Source: JAEINY01 sp942490535 (GTDB lineage Bacteria; Bacteroidota; Bacteroidia; Bacteroidales; Marinilabiliaceae). From it: a stretch of DNA of 64,000 bases. A model generated the notes under the pieces. It searched no databases. It had not been told where the DNA came from and was given only the letters and a program-made list of their open reading frames with translations. The stretch lies in contig CALNXQ010000008.1 in the NCBI GenBank assembly GCA_942490535.1, forward strand, positions 682,001-746,000. The letters are read 5' to 3'. Below are positions 32,936 to 42,624 of this stretch, piece after piece (the stretch's first letter is position 1; each line of letters begins with the position of its first letter). The translations under genes were made by a program, and so were the position numbers.

Positions 32936-35304
32936 TGGAATATATAACACTTGCAGAGCTCAATGCATTTAAAAATAACAAAGGGGCAAACCAAAAACAG
33001 GTTTCCACAGAAGATCTCGAATTAATAAATCAACTTCATAAGAAGCTAGAATATCTCACAAATCTTCTTAAAGAAACTTTAAATGCATTTAATTACAAGA
33101 AAGACAGCAAAACCTGGAATCCTGTTCCAACCGGGAAGAACATCAAAAATTACCTCTGGTATCGTGTGTACCCAACTGAAAAATGGGCAAACCTGGATAT
33201 TTCATTAGCCTATTCAGTTGAAGATGATTTTTACTTAAGAATTGACTCTGACACATGGGATGAAGAACTAAATAAAAGAGGTGAACTATTAAATTTCAGA
33301 AGAGATAAGGGAGTTGAATCCAATATTAGTTTCGATGAAATATTAGAATTCAATAATTATGATGTCCTTTCTAAAAAGATAATAGACTTCTATGAAAGTA
33401 AAATAAAACCAACAGTCCCTGAAATACTATCAATTTCAGAACAAAGAGTTGGTTTATTAGCTTCTGACAATACGGGATGGCACGATGATCACATTGAAGA
33501 ACGTGAAAACTCGAATCGTCAATATTCCACAATTTGGAACAGTAAAAAACCATCTGGCACCAATAAAACCATAAAGGAGCTAAATGAAACGATAAAAAGA
33601 TTCGGGTATTTTGACTTATCCTACATTCAGAATAAAGAACTAACCTACACAACACGAATAATAAAAATAGCAACCAAAGATGAGCACCTAAGATCTTGGC
33701 CTGAGAAAAATGAAATATTACACTTTAGGGAATCAATGGATCAGTATGCTGATGATAACAAATCTGCAAAAATTGTCTTTTTATGCAGCGACTTTAAAAA
33801 AGTTTCACCACCCGTCTCAAGAGAAAAACTAAATATCATTGACGGCTTCGATTACCCTAGACAAGATAACTTATCACCATTTTTAATGTCCAATGGATCC
33901 CATCATTCCATATTGGCAGCACAAAAAGATAACGAATCAGATACTAAAAGCATGAACCACCCCCTCAACCAAATCCTCTTCGGCCCTCCCGGAACCGGTA
34001 AAACCTATAACTCAATAAAAAAAGCCATTGAAATCATCAATCCGGATTTCAAATTGGATCAGGAATGGGACAAAATCAAGCAGGAATACGATCGTTTGGT
34101 AGATAACAACCAAATCGTATTCACCACCTTCCACCAAAGCATGAGTTACGAAGATTTTGTGGAAGGTATCAAACCTCAGGAACCGGAAGAAAAAGGCCAG
34201 CAGGTAACCTATGCCGTTGAAAGCGGAGTATTTAAGCAAATCTGTAAACGGGCCAATCCCATTCTAGGTAACTTTGAAACAATCATAGAAGAATTCAAAA
34301 AAGAGATTTCAGAGTCAGATGGTAAATCATCCATTACAATAGAAGCCAAGGGTACAAAATTCGATGTCATTTATCGGGGCACATTGGTCTTTTATGTCCA
34401 ACCCCATGCCAGCACCAAAGAAAACCCATGGTACCCGGTAAACATCGCAAACATTGAAAAAGCTTTTACAACCGGTAATTACGAGGGTGTTTATAACCCA
34501 ACCTACGTCAGAGAAATCATTGCTTACCTGGAGAAAAACAAAGGATTAAGAAAAGGTGAGTCTGAACAGAAATCCGAACAACCATACGTCCTCATCATTG
34601 ATGAAATAAACCGTGGAAACGTATCAGCTATTTTTGGGGAGCTCATCACGCTCATTGAAGAAAACAAGCGCCTGGGGAAAGAAGAAGCCCTAAAAGTAAC
34701 CTTGCCATATAGCAAAAAAGAATTTGGGGTGCCTCAAAACCTCCACATCATTGGTACCATGAACACGGCCGACCGCAGTGTAGAAGCATTGGATACAGCC
34801 TTACGCCGTCGTTTTAGCTTTACAGAAATGCCTCCTAAAGCAGACCTTATTATAGAACATGGTAAACTGAAAAATGAAAAAGGCAGAATTGCAATTGGAG
34901 ACTATGAAGTGGATTTGTCTAAGGTGCTAAATACCATCAACAATCGAATCAACATCCTGTTGGACAAAGATCACTTGATTGGGCATAGCTTCTTTATGAA
35001 AGTACATAATGAAGAAAGTCTGCAAGCTTCTTTTAGTAATGAGATCATTCCATTGCTGCAGGAATATTTCTATGGCGATTATGGTAAAATTGCATTGGTA
35101 TTGGGCGAAGGTTTCTGCAAAGGTGAAAAAGCGGATGCAAGTAACGGGAATTCACTTTTTGCAAAAGTGACCAGCGATTACGATACCGATGGCTTCCTTG
35201 AGCAAACCATGTACTCCATTTCTGATCCTTTAGCTATGAGTGTGGAAAGCTTTAAAGATGCTCTAAGAAAGTTAATGAACGAAATTGACTACAATGCCAA
35301 CTAG
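32935..35304 (+). CDS. mcrB: McrB-type GTPase/translocase of a type IV restriction system
   Basis: 789 residues. An unusual N-terminal domain of about 330 residues, replacing the methylcytosine-binding part of E. coli McrB, probably recognises DNA. The AAA+ domain has Walker A LFGPPGTGKT near residue 345, TTFHQSMSYEDFVEGIKP, Walker B YVLIIDEINRGNVSAIFGEL near 552 and the McrB signature IGTMNTADRS near 607. The NTPase drives translocation and the McrC partner cuts. The start overlaps the preceding stop by one base and the end overlaps mcrC by 11 nt, a tightly coupled three-gene unit. Confidence 0.92.
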   Translation: MEYITLAELNAFKNNKGANQKQVSTEDLELINQLHKKLEYLTNLLKETLNAFNYKKDSKTWNPVPTGKNIKNYLWYRVYPTEKWANLDISLAYSVEDDFYLRIDSDTWDEELNKRGELLNFRRDKGVESNISFDEILEFNNYDVLSKKIIDFYESKIKPTVPEILSISEQRVGLLASDNTGWHDDHIEERENSNRQYSTIWNSKKPSGTNKTIKELNETIKRFGYFDLSYIQNKELTYTTRIIKIATKDEHLRSWPEKNEILHFRESMDQYADDNKSAKIVFLCSDFKKVSPPVSREKLNIIDGFDYPRQDNLSPFLMSNGSHHSILAAQKDNESDTKSMNHPLNQILFGPPGTGKTYNSIKKAIEIINPDFKLDQEWDKIKQEYDRLVDNNQIVFTTFHQSMSYEDFVEGIKPQEPEEKGQQVTYAVESGVFKQICKRANPILGNFETIIEEFKKEISESDGKSSITIEAKGTKFDVIYRGTLVFYVQPHASTKENPWYPVNIANIEKAFTTGNYEGVYNPTYVREIIAYLEKNKGLRKGESEQKSEQPYVLIIDEINRGNVSAIFGELITLIEENKRLGKEEALKVTLPYSKKEFGVPQNLHIIGTMNTADRSVEALDTALRRRFSFTEMPPKADLIIEHGKLKNEKGRIAIGDYEVDLSKVLNTINNRINILLDKDHLIGHSFFMKVHNEESLQASFSNEIIPLLQEYFYGDYGKIALVLGEGFCKGEKADASNGNSLFAKVTSDYDTDGFLEQTMYSISDPLAMSVESFKDALRKLMNEIDYNAN

Positions 35305-36583
35305 CCAATTTCAAAGAATCCCGGTATTCGAACATCAGTCACTAAAAGTAGGTGAAACCTACGATAAAATAAGATTCACAGCCAAACATCATGAGGCATT
35401 GGAGAAGTTCTATGGAAAAGGGGTACCCTATTTCAACCTCATTCATAAGGGGGTTAAATTCAAAGAATTCGTTGGGGTGCTGCAGGTAGGTAATCTGATT
35501 ATTGAAGTACTTCCAAAAGCCGACCGGTATAGTAAAAAGGATCAATGGCGTAAGATATTGATCGGCATGTTAAAAGCGGTAGGTGCTTTTGATATCAAAG
35601 CACCCACCTCTTCTGCCTTAAGCCTGAAATCCAATTTCATTCTCGATCTCTATTTCGAACTCTTTATCAAAGAGGTGGAATACCTGTTACACAAAGGGCT
35701 CATAAAAAAATACCGGAAGACAGAAGGAAATAGTACAGCATTCAAAGGTGCCTTACACTTTGGAAAGCACCTGCAAAAAAACCTGGTGCATCAGGAAAGG
35801 TTCTTCGTCAAATACACAACCTACGACCAACAACATCTCATTCACCAGATCATCTACAAGACTTTAATGCTGATTCAGCAGATAAACAGTAATGCTCAAT
35901 TGAATAGCAAATTGGGAGCATTGTCTCTGAATTTTCCGGAGATGCTCGACTTCAACGTGACAGAGGCAACTTTTGAAAAAATAGTTTTTAACCGAAAAAA
36001 CAAAGCCTATCAAAATACCATTGAGATAGCACGCCTCTTATTGCTCAACTACCATCCCGATGTAAGTAAAGGCCAAAACGATGTACTTTCATTAATGTTC
36101 GACATGAATAAGCTATGGGAGAAGTTCATATATGTAAGCCTGAGAAAATACGGTAGGGGCCATTTATGGGTAAAAGAACAATCATCCAAAAAGTTTTGGC
36201 ACTCAGAAAGTGGCAGAAATTCGACCATGAGACCGGACATTCTCGTATCCACCATCAAGAAGCATCCGGAAGAAAAGGTGAAACATTTTATCCTCGATAC
36301 TAAATGGAAGAATTTGGGAGGAAGTGTTCCGTCGCCCGATGACCTGAGGCAATTGTATGTTTACCATCAATATTTCGACGCTCAAAAAGTAGCATTGGTC
36401 TATCCGGGGAAATCCACTGTTTGTTCAGGCAAATATTACAAAACCTCAGGTGTGAGTCTATCAGATAAAGAATGCAGTGTATTATCCATCGAACCGGATG
36501 AAACTATGATAACCTGGCAAAGAACCATTGCCGATGAGCTGATTCTGGAATGGATGGAGATAAAACTAGATCAGGTCGTTTAA
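35294..36583 (+). CDS. mcrC: McrC-type nuclease subunit
   Basis: 429 residues. ATG at 35,294 inside the mcrB end is preferred over a TTG three codons earlier. The N-terminal part fits McrC (NLIIEVLPKADRY, LDLYFELFIKEVEYLLHKGL, KGALHFGKHL). The PD-(D/E)xK nuclease core reads MRPDILVST ... FILDTKWKNLGG near residues 315-345, with Asp in both positions before Lys. McrC supplies the cleavage activity and stimulates the NTPase of McrB. Confidence 0.92.
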   Translation: MPTSQFQRIPVFEHQSLKVGETYDKIRFTAKHHEALEKFYGKGVPYFNLIHKGVKFKEFVGVLQVGNLIIEVLPKADRYSKKDQWRKILIGMLKAVGAFDIKAPTSSALSLKSNFILDLYFELFIKEVEYLLHKGLIKKYRKTEGNSTAFKGALHFGKHLQKNLVHQERFFVKYTTYDQQHLIHQIIYKTLMLIQQINSNAQLNSKLGALSLNFPEMLDFNVTEATFEKIVFNRKNKAYQNTIEIARLLLLNYHPDVSKGQNDVLSLMFDMNKLWEKFIYVSLRKYGRGHLWVKEQSSKKFWHSESGRNSTMRPDILVSTIKKHPEEKVKHFILDTKWKNLGGSVPSPDDLRQLYVYHQYFDAQKVALVYPGKSTVCSGKYYKTSGVSLSDKECSVLSIEPDETMITWQRTIADELILEWMEIKLDQVV

Positions 36584-36708
36584 TAGTTTGAAGCTTCCAT
36601 GAGTAAGTTGCTCCAGTAATATCTGCATAAAAAAGAGAGTTTTATTGGTACCAGACCATCATAGCATATTAACTGAAGAGAAGAATAATCATAAGTAATC
36701 CAGATATT

Positions 36709-39366
36709 TTGAAAAGCGAACTTAGGTATTTCCAAATTGAAGCCATTAAGAAGGTGCTCCCACTTATTGAAAAGCAAAAAAGAATCCTTCTGCAATTTCC
36801 CCATGGTGTTGGAGGAAATCACACAGTATTTCAAATTTTAAAGGAATATTACGCTTCAATTACAAACATCTACAAAGGAAAAACACTTTTTGTAGTGGCT
36901 ACGAAGCTGCAGGAAATACAAATTAAAACTGAGATTGAACGTGTTATTAATCCCAACATTCTTAATCTCTTTGGCGAAGATAAAGCAAGAGACAGTTTAT
37001 CTTTTGGCGACGAAAGATCTGATTCAATAATTACGGTACTAACAATAGGTAGATTATTAGCTAAGTCTGATGACTTAAAGGAATTTAAGTCTGATACATT
37101 TAAATTAATTGTACTTTTTGAATGCGAGTTTCTAGGAGTCGGTAAAGAAAACAGTCAAACTCAGGATATCTTAGAGCATTTCACTACGGCTACAATTATG
37201 GGAATAGATGCGTTCCCAGATAAATCTAGATCATTCTTTGGAGAACCTGTATTCTCATATTCAATGAAAAGTGCAATTGAAGATAACTATCTTCTTCCAT
37301 ATGAATATTTCATAATAAACCCATTATCAGATATGCCTCCTTTTGTGGAGGATAGTGTCAGTTCAACCTCTATTAATAAGACTGATGCACTTTATAACAA
37401 TGATTCAAGCCTCAGTATCTTAGCCAAATCAATAGTAAATGAAATTAATGACCAACAAACGCTTATATTTTGTTCTAATCAAGAGTTTGCAACGAGATTA
37501 TCTGAAAAGTTGAATAGTATCACAAACAATGAACAATACTCCAAAGCAATAATTAGTTCTCAATCAAACAGGGATAATCAGCATATTCTTTCAGAATTTA
37601 GGAGGGTTAGAGATATTAGGGTGTTAACATCTGTAGAGCTATTGACAACAGGAGTTGATTTGCCTAATGTTTACAACATTATTTTATTAAGAAACTTTGG
37701 TTCTGGTTTGCAATTGCTTAGTATATTTAATCGTTTTTTAAGATTCTTCGAAGATAAAACGAAACTTAGAGTTCTTGATTATTTTGATAATACAAAAAAG
37801 TTAGAAAGCGCTATTTCTTTTGATGGGGACATTATAGCAAAAAATACCTCAATCAAATTCAAAAAAACAGATGTCCTCTTCCGAGATAAAGAAGCACTGA
37901 ACGGTGTCATTGGCGTAAAAGACATTGCTGCTGAGCTGTGCGAGATAATCAAAAAAATGCCCTATGAACAAGGGCGCATGATTGGTATTTTTGGAGAATG
38001 GGGCCGTGGTAAAACATTCCTAATGAATCAAACCTGGAACTGCTTTCAGAAAGATGATAAGTTTGCCAGAGTTGATTTTCATGCCTGGAAATACCAGGAA
38101 ACACCGGCTATTTGGGCTTATTTGTATGAACAGTTTGCATCTGCTTATTACGATACGGCAAAAAACGCCTGGTTTAGGTTCTGGAGAAGGATAAACCTAA
38201 ATATTAAACGAATAGGTATAGGCAAAGTGGTTTGGTTCTTTGTATCAGTTATTCTATCATCATTAATCACATTCTTCATTCCGCCACTGGACAGAGTGGA
38301 TTTTGTTTATAGAATTGCAAGTGCAATAGGTTTCAGTACCCTTATCAGTCTGCTTATTCTCTACTTTAAATACAACAACTCGGCCAGGGAGTTATTTAAA
38401 ATGTATTATGGAAAAGTATCATTTCACAACATACTTGGAGTACAGGCTGAAGTTCAAAAAGAACTGAAACACCTTGTAAAAGCATGGTGCAAAAATGATC
38501 GTAAAATACTGCTCTTTGTAGATGACATAGATCGTTGCTCTGAAGAACGAATCATTCAGATAATTGATTCTTTAAGGGTGATGTTAGACGATGAAGAACT
38601 GGCCAAAAAACTAATTGTGGTCGCTGCGATTGATGAGCGATTGTTGAAAAGAGCAATACGACATAAGTACAATGCATTGGTGAAGTCAAACGATGAATCA
38701 ACGAATATCGACCTATTGGTGTCCGAATACGTCGATAAACTTTTTATTTTGGGTTTAAAACTGCACGAACTGACTCCTGAAAATAAAGATGAGTTCTTTC
38801 TGGAGCTAACAAAGGAAGATAGAGAATCAGCAGAATTAGAAAACCTTAGTGAAAATGGTGGAGAAACTGAATTTGAAGATATTATTTCAAATGAAGAAGA
38901 TCAGCTGACAATGGAGGATTCAGTTATTAACGAAGTAAAACAAATTAATAATACATCCAACACAAACGCTGAAGAAGAAGCTGGTATCAGGAATTTGAAT
39001 GGTAAGCTAACAAAAGAAGAAGTCGCATTTCTCAGAGAGAAGATTCGATTATTGAAAAACGTGACGCCAAGGCAAATAAGAGTGTTTTACTACAGATACT
39101 TGCTGGCCAAAAATCTGCTCATTCGTAAGTATTCCAATTCAAATAGCAAAAACATTTGGTTAGATGAAGCATATTCAAGCTTTATGGTTCAACATTTAGT
39201 CAATCATAGCAACGGGAATGGCGATCATATTATCAGTAAATTGATTGAGCAATTAGAGGAACATCAGGATGAATACTATACAGTAGAAGAAGCAACTGCA
39301 TTAAAAGTGAAAACCGAAGACTATAAGGTGGCATTACATGTTCTGGATACGGTGATTGGTTATTGA
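36709..39366 (+). CDS. Degenerate SF2 helicase domain fused to a KAP NTPase
   Basis: 885 residues. Residues 1-390 follow the layout of a type I/III-like SF2 helicase (FQIEAI Q-motif region, IIAs SSVELLTTGVDLPNV and IFNRFLRF in motif V/VI positions). The catalytic motifs are lost: Walker A is GVGGNHT, the DExx box is VLFECEF, and the QxxGRxxR motif lacks its Gly and first Arg. Residues 420 onward are a KAP NTPase with intact Walker A GEWGRGKT, two hydrophobic helices inserted (WFFVSVILSSLITFFI; IGFSTLISLLILYF) and Walker B ILLFVDDIDRC. TTG is the only listed start; the frame stays open upstream to 36,673, so a rare start could add about ten residues. Likely a membrane-linked DNA sensor. Confidence 0.72.
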   Translation: MKSELRYFQIEAIKKVLPLIEKQKRILLQFPHGVGGNHTVFQILKEYYASITNIYKGKTLFVVATKLQEIQIKTEIERVINPNILNLFGEDKARDSLSFGDERSDSIITVLTIGRLLAKSDDLKEFKSDTFKLIVLFECEFLGVGKENSQTQDILEHFTTATIMGIDAFPDKSRSFFGEPVFSYSMKSAIEDNYLLPYEYFIINPLSDMPPFVEDSVSSTSINKTDALYNNDSSLSILAKSIVNEINDQQTLIFCSNQEFATRLSEKLNSITNNEQYSKAIISSQSNRDNQHILSEFRRVRDIRVLTSVELLTTGVDLPNVYNIILLRNFGSGLQLLSIFNRFLRFFEDKTKLRVLDYFDNTKKLESAISFDGDIIAKNTSIKFKKTDVLFRDKEALNGVIGVKDIAAELCEIIKKMPYEQGRMIGIFGEWGRGKTFLMNQTWNCFQKDDKFARVDFHAWKYQETPAIWAYLYEQFASAYYDTAKNAWFRFWRRINLNIKRIGIGKVVWFFVSVILSSLITFFIPPLDRVDFVYRIASAIGFSTLISLLILYFKYNNSARELFKMYYGKVSFHNILGVQAEVQKELKHLVKAWCKNDRKILLFVDDIDRCSEERIIQIIDSLRVMLDDEELAKKLIVVAAIDERLLKRAIRHKYNALVKSNDESTNIDLLVSEYVDKLFILGLKLHELTPENKDEFFLELTKEDRESAELENLSENGGETEFEDIISNEEDQLTMEDSVINEVKQINNTSNTNAEEEAGIRNLNGKLTKEEVAFLREKIRLLKNVTPRQIRVFYYRYLLAKNLLIRKYSNSNSKNIWLDEAYSSFMVQHLVNHSNGNGDHIISKLIEQLEEHQDEYYTVEEATALKVKTEDYKVALHVLDTVIGY

Positions 39367-39469
39367 TAGCAATTCAAGCGTGCTGTTTTGTAACTATTTT
39401 TATAATGCACTAAATCAACAGAGTATGGCTGCAGTTTAAATTCCGTAGAAAATATACTCAAAAAAATAC

Positions 39470-39499
39470 TTGCATATTAACCTATGTTTATTACTTTTG
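39470..39499 (+). promoter_or_regulatory. Bacteroidota-type promoter before the type I R-M locus
   Basis: TTG (39,470-39,472), 19-bp spacer, TACTTTTG (39,492-39,499): a match to the -33/-7 consensus, 23 bp before the half-HsdS start codon. It marks the beginning of the restriction-modification operon. Confidence 0.7.
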
Positions 39500-39521
39500 T
39501 ATTCGTTATACTGAGAATTAA

Positions 39522-40085
39522 ATGAAGATAAAAGTAAAAGACATATCTAAAATATCAACGGGGATATATACAAAAACCTCTGCAGTAGGCGATGTGTACT
39601 ACCTACAAGCCAGGGATTTTGATGAACACCGTAAGCTGAAGGTCGGACTAAATCCCAACATCAGCGGTTCAAATGCAGTCTGTAAGCATCTGCTCCAAAA
39701 AGGAGACCTGCTCATTGCGGCCAAAGGAGGGGATTTTTTCGCAGCCGTTTACAACGATGAGGTGACGCCGGCTGTAGCCTCGTCCATGTTTTTGGTGTTG
39801 AGAGAGGTGAATCAGCAAATGATACTGTCGCAGTTTCTAGCTTGGCAAATCAACCATCCCAACGTGCAAAAACAATTAACGGCCGGTGCCAAGGGGACGA
39901 ACCTACTCTCCATCAACAAAAGTACAGTTGGTGAATTAGAGTTGTGGGCACCAACAATGGACAAGCAAAGGGCCATATTACATTTTGAGCAACTTCGAAA
40001 TAAAGAAAGGCATTTGACAGATAGAATTACAGCCTTGAAAAATAAAGTGATAGATCAGAAAATACTAAATACATTAACAAAATAA
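39522..40085 (+). CDS. Half-length type I specificity subunit (one target-recognition domain)
   Basis: 187 residues: one HsdS target-recognition domain (ending LSINKSTVGELELWAPTMDKQ) followed by a single central coiled-coil (FEQLRNKERHLTDRITALKNKVI). Complete HsdS proteins have two such halves. Half-S proteins can dimerise to recognise symmetric sites, so this could be functional and not a fragment; it has a good promoter and ends 2 nt before hsdM. A full HsdS lies 4 kb downstream in the same locus, giving a choice of two specificities. Confidence 0.8.
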   Translation: MKIKVKDISKISTGIYTKTSAVGDVYYLQARDFDEHRKLKVGLNPNISGSNAVCKHLLQKGDLLIAAKGGDFFAAVYNDEVTPAVASSMFLVLREVNQQMILSQFLAWQINHPNVQKQLTAGAKGTNLLSINKSTVGELELWAPTMDKQRAILHFEQLRNKERHLTDRITALKNKVIDQKILNTLTK

Positions 40086-40087
40086 CC

Positions 40088-41617
40088 ATGAGTCAGGTAA
40101 TTAACGATCAGGATATAAATAGAATTGTGTGGAAAGCGTGTGATACCTTTCGAGGGGTTATCGATCCAAGTCAATATAAAGATTACATACTCACCATGTT
40201 GTTTTTGAAGTACGTGAGTGATGTCAATAAGGAGAAGCGCAAAGAGTATCTGAAGCAGTATAAAGGAGATAAAGCACGAACCGACCGGGCCATGGAAATG
40301 GAGCGTTTTGTGATGCCAGAAAACAGTTACTTCGACTACCTGTATGAGCACCGCAACGAAGCCAATGTAGGGGAAAGAATCGACATTGCCCTGGCCGACC
40401 TAGAAGAAGCCAACCGCGAAAAACTCACCAGCGAAGATGGTTCGGGTATTTTCCGAAACATCTCATTCAATAGCAGCAACCTGGGGGATGCTAAAGGGAA
40501 AAACACACGACTCAAAAACCTGTTGATCGATTTCTCCGAACTGGACTTAACACCTTCCCATCTTTCCAGGAAGGACATCATCGGAGACGCCTACGAATTT
40601 CTCATAGCTAACTTCGCCAGTGATGCCGGTAAGAAAGCCGGTGAGTTTTTTACGCCGGCTGAAGTATCTACCCTCATTGCCAAGCTGACGAAAAGTGAAC
40701 CCGGTGCACGGATTTATGATCCGACCTGTGGATCCGGTTCCTTACTCATTAAAGCAGCCAGAGAAGTGGGAAGTAATAACTTCTCTCTATACGGTCAGGA
40801 AGCCAATGGCAGTACCTGGGCTTTGGCCGTCATGAACATGTTTTTGCACAGTTACGATAATGCCACCGTTCGATGGGGGGACACCATTCGTAATCCCAAG
40901 CATAAAGAAGGGGATGCGCTGATGAAATTTGATACAGTGGTGGCTAACCCGCCTTTCTCATTGGACAAGTGGGGAGCCGATGAAGCAGCCAATGACCAGT
41001 ATAACCGCTTCTGGCGAGGCGTACCACCCAAAAGCAAAGGAGATTGGGCCTTTATCTCCCACATGATCGAATCAGCCTATGAAGGCAAAGGAAAAGTAGG
41101 GGTTGTGGTACCACATGGGGTGTTGTTTAGAGGAAGCAGCGAAGGCAAGATTCGTCAACGAACCATTGAGGATAACATGCTGGAAGCAGTGATTGGTTTA
41201 CCATCCAACCTCTTTTTTGGAACAGGTATCCCGGCGGCCATTCTCATCTTCAACAAAGGGAAAGCTGAGCAGACCGATGTATTATTCATCGATGCCAGTA
41301 AGGATTGTGAACCGGGCAAAAACCAAAATAAACTACGCGACTCCGACATTGAGAAAGTAGTGAAAACCTACAATAAATTCCACAATGGAGAACTGCCACA
41401 AGGCATTGCCAAAGACAAGTACAGTTACGTTGCCTCTTTTGACGAGATCAAAGAGAATGAGTTTAACCTCAACATACCACGTTACGTCGATACCTTTGAA
41501 GAAGAAGAAGAAGTGGATATTCTGGCTACTCAAAAGGAAATTGAGAAACTGGAAGGGGAGCTGAAAACGGTTCAGGAGGAGATGGAAGAGTACCTTAAAA
41601 AACTGGATTTACAATAG
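40088..41617 (+). CDS. hsdM: Type I restriction-modification methyltransferase
   Basis: 509-residue N6-adenine methyltransferase. The N-terminal helical HsdM_N domain spans residues 1-150 (KACDTFRGVIDPSQYKDYIL). The catalytic domain has the SAM motif YDPTCGSGSLL and the catalytic VVANPPFSLDKW (NPPF). The C-terminus is a charged coiled coil that contacts HsdS. It methylates the host site and, with HsdR and HsdS, forms the restriction complex. Confidence 0.95.
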   Translation: MSQVINDQDINRIVWKACDTFRGVIDPSQYKDYILTMLFLKYVSDVNKEKRKEYLKQYKGDKARTDRAMEMERFVMPENSYFDYLYEHRNEANVGERIDIALADLEEANREKLTSEDGSGIFRNISFNSSNLGDAKGKNTRLKNLLIDFSELDLTPSHLSRKDIIGDAYEFLIANFASDAGKKAGEFFTPAEVSTLIAKLTKSEPGARIYDPTCGSGSLLIKAAREVGSNNFSLYGQEANGSTWALAVMNMFLHSYDNATVRWGDTIRNPKHKEGDALMKFDTVVANPPFSLDKWGADEAANDQYNRFWRGVPPKSKGDWAFISHMIESAYEGKGKVGVVVPHGVLFRGSSEGKIRQRTIEDNMLEAVIGLPSNLFFGTGIPAAILIFNKGKAEQTDVLFIDASKDCEPGKNQNKLRDSDIEKVVKTYNKFHNGELPQGIAKDKYSYVASFDEIKENEFNLNIPRYVDTFEEEEEVDILATQKEIEKLEGELKTVQEEMEEYLKKLDLQ

Positions 41618-41656
41618 AAAATTCTAACTAACAATAACCCTATAAATAACTACACC

Positions 41657-42523
41657 ATGCCCTATAAAGAGAATCTTAAAAAAGCAACGCAATTAAAAGA
41701 AGAATTGGATACCTACCGCCCCTTATCTGAAGAGGAAGAGCTACGTATCATGCAGAAATTCAGATTGGATTGGAATTATCACTCCTCACACATTCAGGGC
41801 AATAAACTTACCTATGGTGAAACCAAAGCCCTCATCATGCACGGTACAACTGTTCGTGAAAAACCAATGCAGGATCATGTTGAAATGACCGGACATGATG
41901 AGGCAATATCCATGATTGAGGATGTGGTTAAAAATGAGCGTCCTTTAACTGAGCATTTTATTCGAGAATTGCACATAGTACTTCTGAAAGAACCAGTAGA
42001 AGTTAAGGCAATTACGTCAGATGGAAAGCCAACAAAAAAAACCATCTCTGTTGGAGAGTATAAAACCTCTCCTAATCATTTGAAAACGATTACAGGAGCT
42101 ACTCTTCCTTTTGCCTCGGTAGAAGAAACACCGGCAAAAATGAAGGATCTTATAGATTGGTATAATGAAAACAAGGATAACGATAAATACCATCCGGTTC
42201 TCTTTGCCACAGAATTTCACTACCGTTTTATTCGAATCCACCCTTTTGATGATGGCAATGGACGTTTGGCTCGATTGCTTATGAACTTCATTCTAATGCA
42301 AAAAGGATACCCGCCTGTAATCATAAAAACAGAAGATAAGGATAATTACTATATAGCATTGAATCAAGCTGATGCAGACAACCTACCTTATTTCTTTAAT
42401 TACGTTTGCGAACAAGTAAATCGTTCCATGGAAATAATGATCAGTGGTGCCAAAGGTGAAGATATTGAAGAAGAGGATGATCTAGATAAGGAATTAGAGC
42501 TCTTAAAGCAAGGAGTAAAATAG
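41657..42523 (+). CDS. Fic-domain AMP-transferase, short form, inhibitory Glu replaced by Gln
   Basis: 288 residues. The catalytic motif HPFDDGNGRLAR starts at His195, so AMP (or another nucleotide) transfer to a target hydroxyl is expected. The N-terminal auto-inhibitory helix of class II Fic proteins has the motif (S/T)xxxE(G/N). Here it reads Ser43-Ser-His-Ile-Gln47-Gly-Asn; the Glu that blocks ATP gamma-phosphate binding is Gln. The paralogue 100 bp downstream keeps Glu47. The short form ends where the longer one begins its C-terminal domain. It sits between hsdM and hsdS. Confidence 0.88.
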   Translation: MPYKENLKKATQLKEELDTYRPLSEEEELRIMQKFRLDWNYHSSHIQGNKLTYGETKALIMHGTTVREKPMQDHVEMTGHDEAISMIEDVVKNERPLTEHFIRELHIVLLKEPVEVKAITSDGKPTKKTISVGEYKTSPNHLKTITGATLPFASVEETPAKMKDLIDWYNENKDNDKYHPVLFATEFHYRFIRIHPFDDGNGRLARLLMNFILMQKGYPPVIIKTEDKDNYYIALNQADADNLPYFFNYVCEQVNRSMEIMISGAKGEDIEEEDDLDKELELLKQGVK

Positions 42524-42624
42524 AAGGAATATATTTGGAATACAAAAAGGTAGCAAAGAATATTGCACTATTGTAAATCTAAATAATCTGGCGAAAAATT
42601 AGAACAAGCGAAAAAAGTATTACC

